This document shows positions 54,701-61,600 of a DNA stretch of 64,000 nt, piece by piece (positions within the stretch are counted from its first letter, which is position 1; each line of letters opens with the position of its first letter). The stretch is from positions 1 through 64,000 of IMG/VR virus record IMGVR_UViG_3300024346_008124. One strand, 5' to 3'. This stretch comes from a virus. The notes beneath the pieces are model-generated. The model made no database searches. It saw only the letters and a program-made list of their open reading frames with translations, and was not told the DNA's origin. The translations under genes were made by a program, and so were the position numbers.

Positions 54701-57700
54701 TGCTCACTCCAAACTATATAGTCATCATTCCAAATAATTTTACTACAAGACAACTCAGAAGAAGTTATAACTTCTGCCATCCCCGTCCCGCCAGCGGTTC
54801 CGGGCATGAGCTTACTGTACTCTATTTCAAAGTCAGTTCCGGGCTTAGAGTTTTTAAATATCGCCTCGCCAGTAGCAAACCTTCCGCCCCTAGAACCGCC
54901 AGAGTTAAATGGCATGTAATCAACATTACGATAAACGTTAGAGCTATCTTTGTATAAAAAGTGAGCAGTAATTTGTCCTAGTTCGCTAGTAGTTTCTTCG
55001 ACTGTTAAATTAGCGTTTGACGCAAGCACTGGCTGTTCAGCCGCATTAGTCATATCTACTTGAGATTTACTTCTTGAGGCAGAAAGAATAACTGTCTTGG
55101 GGCTTGCTGCTGGGTAGGTAGTTGGATCTAAATCGCCCAAGTCTAGAGAGATATCATTTTTTATTGCTACAGACTTACCAAAACTATCAACCCAAGGAAA
55201 TACTGCCCAGTATTGAATTACAGATGGATCTCCAAACAAGTCATCGTTTGGATCTCCAAATCGGTCAATCATTTTTAAACCAGAACCTTCTCCAAATCTT
55301 GTTAAAACACTTTCTCCAAAAAAAGAAGTAGAAGGAATGGTTTTTCTATCAGTCACTAGGTTTCTGTCTAAGACATTATTAAAATTAGAACCGCCCGCAC
55401 TTTCTTGTCTAGAATATCTATTGGCTATATTTTGACCATCCCAATGAACAAGCAGGCTTCTCAACCAGTATCTAGAAGAAAGCCTCTTAGTGCCACCGGA
55501 ATTTCTTGCTAAAGTTCCTAAAGTTTCATTAAAATCAGAAATATTAGCGAAGCTCACAGCTACAGAATTTCCCTCGTCACTTATACCCATAGCCGGATCT
55601 TGATAAAATCTGTAATTACGCACTCTATACAAAGATTCAAAAGTACTCCAAGGATTATATTCTATGCCAACAGTATCATTCTTTCCGTAGTTGGATATAG
55701 AGTTACCGCCACCAAACACAGTATCTTCATGTGCTATATCACTAATCTTACCATATTGATCTATTGTGATTGATATTAAGTGAGTTCTGCCGTATGGTAG
55801 ATAGTAAGGTAGTACCTTTGGCTTAAACGTTTGTTGTAACTCTGAGCCATTCCATCGCATAGAAGGTTTTTCAAAAAGCTGCTCTTGAGGTATTTGCCCA
55901 AACAAATCCACAGAAACATCAGAGCCTCTTTCTCCTACTGCCAAGGTATAAACCTTACTAGTGCCAGAATTATGAGAAAATTTTAAATCCATACTAGAAC
56001 CAAATCTCATTCCGGGGTATGGAGATCGTATGTCTTCACCCTCTTTGGAAGCGTCTGGTAAAACAAAATGAGACAAATCATCTTGACAATTGTATGGAAA
56101 AAAGTCCTGCATACCCCTTTTGGGATCGTCTATAGGTGTTGTATAGCTTTCAGAAAAAACAACAGGGATATTATCTTCTAAGTCTTTACCTAAATTAGTA
56201 TTGACCCAACTTCCAAGCGGGCCGATTCCCGCGCGGGCAAATTGAGAATCACCAAGACCATCCGAGCCGTAATTGGAAAATTTTCCCATTTCTAAATTTA
56301 TAGTTTTAGAAGTCTCTTTGCCAGTATAATTATTTTTCCTAGATAGTGTACCTTCACTAGAAGCCGGGCTAGAGCTTTCAAAAAACGATTTTATTCTTTT
56401 GCTAGTAAAGAACGAGTCTTTTGGAGCTAAGAAGTTAGTAGAAAGTCTGTCGGTATGAGAATAGCCATTTCTTCCCGTAGGAGAAAACATCGTGCCATAA
56501 TAATCCCAAGACTGTCCCAGCGAACCAAAATTGTTGGATATACAGGTCCAAACAACACCATCTGTTGTTTTTAAGTTGAGTGTAGAAGTAGGCTCTCGAA
56601 AAAACTGATCATCATAAATTTCAAAGGTGTTGTCATCCACTCTTTTAATAAACTTATTACCATTTAAAGGATGTATGTCAGCAACGCCGTTTTGACCACC
56701 ATCAAATACAGCAGAGGAAATTTTAATAACATCGTTTGTGTTTAGATTATGACCCGTAGAGCTTGCAGAGTTATCAACTAAGGAAGATATTATACCCCTT
56801 TTCCTAGCGTAGATATCAACCTTTCCACACTTGCGGACTGGCTGAAACTTCATAATTTTTACTTCATGTACTTCAAGACTTTTTGATCTAACACCATTTT
56901 CCGCTCCGTCTGTAGTGTTTTTAAAAGTCTCAAAATCATCAAAAATTCCGTCAAAGGTTTCGTTCTGCCCCCAGTTGTCTTGTATAGAAAACTGAATACC
57001 AACTTTTACAGATTCTTTTATTAGTCTTTTACCGTTTATAGTCCTGATATTCTCAGGTTGACCAATCACTAAATAATAGTAACCAACAATTCTATCGTTT
57101 AGAAATTTTAAATCTTGATCGCCTTCAAATTGCTCATTTATAGCACGATTGAAGCCGGTAACTTCAGGATAGCCAGCCTGCTTCCAATCTCTAAAGTTTT
57201 TTAATTTACAATTAGTGATTCTGGGACTAGGATTAGTTTGACCGATCTTTCTTACTGGATCATAAAATTCAATATCTTTAGAATTTAAATAATCCCTTTT
57301 TATTGTTTCTGTTTGCCCGCTTGAGTTTTTAGCAGTAAATTCAGCACCACCTTCTACAGCACCACCAAACATAAAGTACATATTTTTAGGTAGCTTACTT
57401 TCTCCAGTGCCGTTTTTCGCAAGTGTTACCTTTACTATTGCGCTTGAGTATGAATCGAAATCGGAAGTAAAGTTATGTGCATCCGGCTCATCGGTAAAAG
57501 ATTCCGAATCCGTACTGTAAACTTTATCAAAATCAAAATGCAGGGCTTGGGTTTCAAAACCTAAAGTTCCAACCCTTCTAATTGAGGTTATAACGGCATC
57601 ATCACCGGCCTCAGTACCACTGCCCCCGCCGCCGCTCGGTACATAACCGTTGTAAGTCTCACTACTCACATTTAGGAAACCTATAGAGCAGCCGCCGCTA

Positions 57701-58617
57701 GCCATGTAGGAATCTGAAGCGTAAGACAACAATATAGCATCTGTACAATCTTTTCCAGCAGAGCTAGAAGGGGTAAGATCAAAAACGAAAAAACCGCTGT
57801 AAGTTTCACTACCTCCCCCGGAAAAACAATAATGAGTTCCCGTTACAGGAATACTGACCTGCGTGTTTGCACAACCTCCACCAGTACAAGAACAAGCGTT
57901 CTGAACCTTGGTTCCAGTTATAGTACCTCCCCAGCCGCCATCGTTTGGTACAACTGCGTTTAGCGTCCAAGTCGAGGTTGAGGGGGTGTATGTTACTGTG
58001 ATGTCTCCAGTAGGACTAGATCCTTCAAAGTTTGAGGCCCACGATCCGCTTGATGTCCAACTAGCAGTCCCCGTTCCGTCATCAGTACCAGTCCCCGGAT
58101 CTTTTCCGCCCGCTCCGGGGGCAAACTGCTCTACGTTAAAAAATTGCCTCAAAGCCTGTGGGCGATCTCTTCGTCCGTCTGTAGATGGTCCAGCAAGCAC
58201 TATATCTTTTCTGTGGATGTCTGTATATTCATCCTGAGCAACAAACGCTATATCATCTAGAATTTTAATATCGTTAGGAGTCCAAGTATCAGTAAACTCT
58301 ACTTTTCTTCTACCGCCCGCTATGTCTGTAGCAAACCCTAGCGAATCATCTGCATTAACTCTCGATCTTGAGGGAATCTGCTCCATAGTGCTAAATTTTA
58401 AAGATGTAGGCTGGGAGTCATCAAACCTAGCAAAGTTTTTAGCTTCTATAGAATTGGCAATACTTTCCCAATTGGTAAAGTGTTCTATGCCTTGGGCGGT
58501 AGTTTTAATCCCTAAAGGCATAGCTTTATTCTGACCATCTTTAACTCCATCCGAATCGGACTTCATAAATAAAGATGTTCCTTGCTGATTTTTATTTGAT
58601 TTAAAATAATCTTGCAT
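48736..58617 (-). CDS. giant virion protein (3293 residues), repeat-rich, adhesin-like
   Basis: This is the largest gene here. In order: a short N-terminal region; a Cys-rich insert with Gly/Thr-rich linkers at about residues 179-339; a large beta-rich middle with possible FG-GAP-type beta-propeller segments near 1290 and about 2690-2830; a block of short repeats of about 14 residues at about 2089-2310; and a second block from about 2981 to the end. No enzyme or signal sequence is seen. Such size and repeats fit a tail fibre, tip or giant adhesin that contacts the host surface. It follows the tape measure gene by 11 bases and shares ATGA with the next gene. I recognise no full-length family. 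Confidence 0.8.
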   Translation of the reverse strand: MQDYFKSNKNQQGTSLFMKSDSDGVKDGQNKAMPLGIKTTAQGIEHFTNWESIANSIEAKNFARFDDSQPTSLKFSTMEQIPSRSRVNADDSLGFATDIAGGRRKVEFTDTWTPNDIKILDDIAFVAQDEYTDIHRKDIVLAGPSTDGRRDRPQALRQFFNVEQFAPGAGGKDPGTGTDDGTGTASWTSSGSWASNFEGSSPTGDITVTYTPSTSTWTLNAVVPNDGGWGGTITGTKVQNACSCTGGGCANTQVSIPVTGTHYCFSGGGSETYSGFFVFDLTPSSSAGKDCTDAILLSYASDSYMASGGCSIGFLNVSSETYNGYVPSGGGGSGTEAGDDAVITSIRRVGTLGFETQALHFDFDKVYSTDSESFTDEPDAHNFTSDFDSYSSAIVKVTLAKNGTGESKLPKNMYFMFGGAVEGGAEFTAKNSSGQTETIKRDYLNSKDIEFYDPVRKIGQTNPSPRITNCKLKNFRDWKQAGYPEVTGFNRAINEQFEGDQDLKFLNDRIVGYYYLVIGQPENIRTINGKRLIKESVKVGIQFSIQDNWGQNETFDGIFDDFETFKNTTDGAENGVRSKSLEVHEVKIMKFQPVRKCGKVDIYARKRGIISSLVDNSASSTGHNLNTNDVIKISSAVFDGGQNGVADIHPLNGNKFIKRVDDNTFEIYDDQFFREPTSTLNLKTTDGVVWTCISNNFGSLGQSWDYYGTMFSPTGRNGYSHTDRLSTNFLAPKDSFFTSKRIKSFFESSSPASSEGTLSRKNNYTGKETSKTINLEMGKFSNYGSDGLGDSQFARAGIGPLGSWVNTNLGKDLEDNIPVVFSESYTTPIDDPKRGMQDFFPYNCQDDLSHFVLPDASKEGEDIRSPYPGMRFGSSMDLKFSHNSGTSKVYTLAVGERGSDVSVDLFGQIPQEQLFEKPSMRWNGSELQQTFKPKVLPYYLPYGRTHLISITIDQYGKISDIAHEDTVFGGGNSISNYGKNDTVGIEYNPWSTFESLYRVRNYRFYQDPAMGISDEGNSVAVSFANISDFNETLGTLARNSGGTKRLSSRYWLRSLLVHWDGQNIANRYSRQESAGGSNFNNVLDRNLVTDRKTIPSTSFFGESVLTRFGEGSGLKMIDRFGDPNDDLFGDPSVIQYWAVFPWVDSFGKSVAIKNDISLDLGDLDPTTYPAASPKTVILSASRSKSQVDMTNAAEQPVLASNANLTVEETTSELGQITAHFLYKDSSNVYRNVDYMPFNSGGSRGGRFATGEAIFKNSKPGTDFEIEYSKLMPGTAGGTGMAEVITSSELSCSKIIWNDDYIVWSEQNLAEGNSIIHLFTFDGKFKPSKSISKPFDLEKLDETVSSATYVGEGFGLDFKYQDKLFVSNALSQTDEGGNLIAGVSGLDGHFIDQLFVYEMLRNVSTFEESQKILPAIDDSREDYYSEYFKSAQYLLPYLIPIKNGFNHDNNSLSTSAWDIDLTNRYDLAGKKIILKDVLEYSVFDRDYSQNDSLSISEPYSARVPIYLGVSEDTSIKKLKSTTSLSYNYIPQSTTEYDCANSGGDVSEFRTNKTPLLFFNLPLDSLDMVEDVTINFDILEEDIFSAFETNSNSEDTNNIIPRLVLYSKDPRSTVIENGPATNGSGSTTYPRYENGLWSRPRWDAGPDNEYYSDMYPGYYRGGAQDLFFYGRLPGSFIKTGTMEFPERQTLGYLYGGNINLGEYYDLTAGSRGGGDAGDPAWIAPDVYQHLSAQERKHVLPYAKIFLPEANSTGYSVTLSAQDIRDFVIKGGLVKDAANDRPTTVAGSFNDTANIYEGAENITYTLAVGFVLTNVESFDITTGQTQHEEPSLNFDVGPIRYIHAADANGRNFPDARYPYAFDVNFYKETANGAEVEYTDLGLNQLNYELRAKVRNLDASISKKRLVSRRYRNAFHKIAVFRYDEEERDSVREVYVDGGEVKIYSQFGANKLVPVPEANRDRFEGKELAYGFNDKRFGSTSLKKFNPIIAIGESFASSDSSSVKDGSFSKSLQVVNTESVFNSYRGTSSNIYLDSDTGNLEYVSPPTGYVIGESFYDSNTLFGGFDFQSPEYLSLFINSNPTEKGYIDLAIPKVHEIDNGDVDLVVTGFTELNNAASLWTGVHGFKRGKDLFLRALLDNKDMSLFTFEIAPSAVATLFTDAPDVTGDITLTIAPPVTASGNLFTVGPILNTGTIPLNIQSHANISKGATLSSSGMFFDDGFSNLYTVASVPENKFTTLTMNPINSGAMPLFIVKHPEATGVMNLSIASKASGVQGFNLFTGDQFDVHENFSDLFIKSQQFASGQATLYNEGLLDTANSNRDTNTTVAASLSSELFDRGGIFGEGKEDVISKTLSGRTYESNSVVCNPINQGLYTKNRMRYDRSSKDGLWFMSAALRSPVIVDGLESRDPALVNSTLGGQNLIKPFYEDNNRQDAVGAGNSTIKNEAYDLNDDYLAKACIIGKSIQLDMYTVNEDGSVSQQGEKNKNGIIRFYPADSAAQANEPTGGVLDAFYELRNDLYEQVKSIHDKEFAKSDIVLENSQISVNDLKLSLNNKCAISFRIRVDYRKDLTVYSTTFNVITIFRITGYQDLETGFSSSKDYSFLIFQETGEDTDKQNSGYNVAFDYQDLYFDRRGISQGSGGEVWRSLASDDYSTSERVVKFSDLSDSSYYATNAAYVVQEQRKTGFGYPVKIFDEHNTSNKIMLVGATLFDPYMFNTLEDSHTPNAMGAVYIYKRSAASQSWAYHGAVYSKGFTSDNILSNLSSYRGGQLSTGQSALFGYDFDYSEGVLVVSEPGGDGAEIVNAGKVYSFDISSTPSLVKSYSASDVSLPDGSNISSGDSFGSNVVILGKEDVLSWSDATLSQDIDLGFSKYQNDSTIYNLRNNSVFGLSYENSDGILSFVPSSIKSEINPYDAGGLSGFSEDNIYRWSRIVSIKKFKARSQDKLLVVREFSLKLNSGSASDVANKSIRVQKISVVNLDRSPNGTLFIKGPFSSSGSTSLYNLGFGPSGLAPLTMLSPRVPNSGLSPLFVNNLSFFKTMSLSTETVDNPYFTLNIDGIVSNFDGQANLFVRNRELNNNASLITIPSAASNIGNVSTFVQGSINVSDINNTTLFVGKEINSDSLSPLFLQTIPEGSNYTPGSLLYQNEASLSISGMFENTFASDVGFYLNAPDSASGVNAVSMVVKTLVPVVSDNGSFIESGSITMVMNGNNTGNVFTKVNQEVSLTISSNTIQSGVVPIFIQRPVANAASLFIDSRISSGVQDLYVDGANIHNSGMNLVTKTPESNNLNIFTRGFSE
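48739..49680 (-). repeat. C-terminal block of about 22 short repeats (about 14 residues each)
   Basis: Residues about 2981-3292 split into units of 12 to 16 residues whose core is L-[FYT]-[IVT] after a polar or glycine turn, for example GTLFIKGPFSSSG, LAPLTMLSPRVPNSG, LSPLFVNNLSFFK, ASLFIDSRISSGV, QDLYVDGANIHNSG and LNIFTRGFSE. The regular spacing suggests a beta-solenoid or stacked beta-hairpins. Confidence 0.75.
51690..52352 (-). repeat. internal block of about 16 short repeats of the same type
   Basis: Residues about 2089-2310 show the same unit: DLFLRALLDNKD, MSLFTFEIAPSAV, ATLFTDAPDVTG, GNLFTVGPILNTG, TIPLNIQSHANIS, AMPLFIVKHPEATG, GFNLFTGDQFDV and SDLFIKSQQFAS. It has the same length and core as the C-terminal block, separated from it by about 670 residues. 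Confidence 0.72.
57600..58080 (-). other. Cys-rich inserted domain with Gly/Thr-rich linkers in the 3293-residue protein
   Basis: Residues about 179-339 are bounded by GKDPGTGTDDGTG on one side and SGGGGSGTEAG on the other. In between are six cysteines (CSC, GGGC, HYC, KDC, GGC), two near-repeats (SETYSGFFV and SETYNGYVP), and many Ser, Thr and Gly residues. The rest of the protein has few cysteines, so this looks like an exchangeable module. Confidence 0.5.
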
Positions 58618-58628
58618 TTTATATCCTA

Positions 58629-61600
58629 TTAAGGTCTAGCCTCTGGGTTATCTAAAGCTTTCTTTACTTCATCTGCTACTAGTCCACCAATACTATCGGT
58701 TATTTGTTGAGCTATTGCACCACCATCTACGCCGGGAAGATTAATTTGACCATCAACTGTGACAGTATGCTGCATTTCAAAAAATCCAAATCTTTCATTT
58801 AAACTTTCTAAGTTGGTAGAAAGCTTTGTTATGGATGCTGTAATTTTGTCAAAGGTTTGAGAAATTTGTGTTAAATCTATTCCCCCTGTGGCACTTCCTC
58901 CATCTTGAAGATACTGAGTACCTCCAACCATACCCCCTTTATTAAATCCTTTAACCTGACCGCGATTTAACGCCTTCATAGTGCCTACGCCGTGCTGTCT
59001 TACGGCTCCCGCACTCATTACAAACTCGCCCGGAGTTAACATAGCAGGAACTGTATCGCCGCCAGAAATACCTCCACCAGCAGCCCTAAACCTTGCCCCA
59101 CCTCTGAATTGTTGCTGTTGTTGGTACTTCATGAATTTTTGATACTGCTGGAACTGCTGGAACTGCTGCATGGCTTGTGGAGAACCCATCATATTGGGGT
59201 TGTTTTTAAATGCCTGCGTTATACCTCTTCCCGTTCCAGCGCCCGCGCCGCCCGATGGCGTAAAGTTTTGAGACTTTGCGAATCTTTGCGCTGCTGCTGG
59301 GCCATTTGTTCTTAAAATTCTTTCGTATCTTGCTTGATTAGCTTGTTGGTCTGTTGTGCCGGATAATCCAGATTTTACTCCAGAAAGCCTTGCTGTTTTT
59401 CTACTGGCCGCCGTACTTGTATTTCTTTTTGCATCTTTTCTGGCTTTAAAAGCGTCTCTGTTTGTTTTTAATCTAGCGTTTTTAGCTGCCGCAACAGCAT
59501 CGTCTAATGCGGAAGCGCCGCCTAAAGCGTCCGTATATGGATTAATATCGTCAGAACCATAAATAGTGGTAGCAGCCGTGGCAGCCGTGCTTTGAAAAGG
59601 GTCTTTAGGTTTTGGAGCGGCTTGCGCGTAAGTCGTTCCATATTTTGTCATCCGCTCGCGTTCTCTATACTGCTCGTAAGTTTCGTTTTTATTGATAAGA
59701 CCAGCGTTTTTAGCAGCCCTAAAGTGCTTAGGAGAAAGAGCGCCAGTTCCTTCGTCCTTGGGCAAGGCTCCTAAAGCGTCTGTGCTTTGTCTAGTAGCCA
59801 TTGGAGAAACTCTAAACTGATTAGAAACATTAGGCATATTAGCTGCCGCTGAAAATCTATCAAAAACCGGATCGCTTGGTTGGTTTAGTATTTTCTTACG
59901 GTTTGGATCTATGGCGCCGGAACCCAATTTGCTATAGGTTTCAAATTCGCTACTAGAATCCGGCCTAGATACACCACCACGAAATTCGTCTCCAGCCTTT
60001 GCAGCTTTCACGAAAGACCCTCCATCTTTCAGAATTTGTTGGTTGTAAGCATCTGCCGCTTCCCGTCCTTCATTACCTAGAATTTCAAAGTATTTAATTT
60101 GCTCTTTAGTCAAACCCTCACGATCTGCTTCTGATACCTTACGCCTACTTCCATCACTAAGATAACTAACCCCACTATTTATAGCAGCTAAAGTATCAGT
60201 ACCTATCGCATCAACAGCCGACTTTCTAATAACAAACTCGCCCGGAGTCAACATGGCCGGAACTGTATCTGTTCCTTTTGGTTGGAATATGCTGCCGCCA
60301 TTAGCTCTGTAAATCAAACCGCCTCTAGCTCTACCTTGAGGCTCAACAAGGGCTGGAGCAACATTTGCAGGATCAAGCCCCTGTTGGGCAGCCTGCATCA
60401 CTCCGCTGAGTTTATTAATTTCAAACGCTAAAAGCTCATTAGAATCAATAAGTTGTTGTTCTTTTGTCGTGGCAGTGGCGAGTTGTTCTGCTATTCTAGG
60501 ATCAAGACCCATTTGAATAGCATCTCTAAACACCAATTCTTGTTTTATTTCTTTACCAGTAAATCCGCCCAAAAGCTCAACATCTCCAAGCTTGTCAAGG
60601 AAGCCTACAGTAGCAGACCTTTGCTCTTCTGTTTGGTTTTGTAGTGTACCGCTAGCAAAAGCTTTTCTTACACCAGTAGCCGCTTCCACAAGCGCTTTTC
60701 TTGTATCTTGACCACCAACAACAAACTCTTCTACAACAGCAGTAACAGCTTCTCTTTTTGCTCTTTCTTTTTCTATAGCCTCTGCGTTGCGCTCCATTTC
60801 GGCAAACATATCATCTACTCTGCCGCTTTGGTCTGCAAGTCTTTCTAGTTCTTTATTTACAGCAGCAAGTTGTTTCAAAGTTTCAGACTGTTCTTTGGCG
60901 AGACCGGTTCTTAGTTTATCGTCTGTAGTTCCTCGTATTTTTGTTCCTTGCTGTTGAGATAAAGCGGATAGCCTTTGTCTTTCTCCTGTCAAGCCACCAA
61001 TATCACCAGCAGCCACCCCTACGCCAGCAGCAGTCAAATTGCCCTGAGCTTGTTGAACTCTTCTTGCTTCTTTAGCACTTCTATCTTGAACAGCAGCGTC
61101 ACGACCAAGAGATTGATTAATAATATTTCTAGCTCTTATCTCTCTGTCAATAGCCTGTTCTTGTTGTTGGAATACAGCGTTTCTAAATTTAATTTCTTCT
61201 CCATACTGTCTTTTTACTTCATTTAAGTAAGACGTATATGCATTAAGATATTCTTGGTTACCTTTTGTTATTTCATCCGTTATTTTTTTGTTGGCTTCTG
61301 CTGATGCTTGTATTGGTTTTAATATATTATCTAATTCTTGTTGAGTTATTCCGCCCGCAGAAGCTTTTGCTATACCCCTTATTATATCCTCTTGCACCTT
61401 TTCTGGTAGGAAGCTTAGATCGGGCAGCGCGCTTCCAAACTGATCTTCCATAATATCCATAAGGCTATCAATATCTGTGCCAGCGGCGCGAGACACATCT
61501 ACACTAGACCTGTTTAAAAGCCCAGTATCGGGAGCTTCAAAAACCTTTAAAGCTTCCGCAACTTGAATTTGTGTATCTATAGCCTTTTGCGCCTGATCGC

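Noticed and set aside
48736-58617. Diversity-generating retroelement target in the giant protein
   Set aside because: No reverse transcriptase or template repeat is visible in the window, so there is no support.
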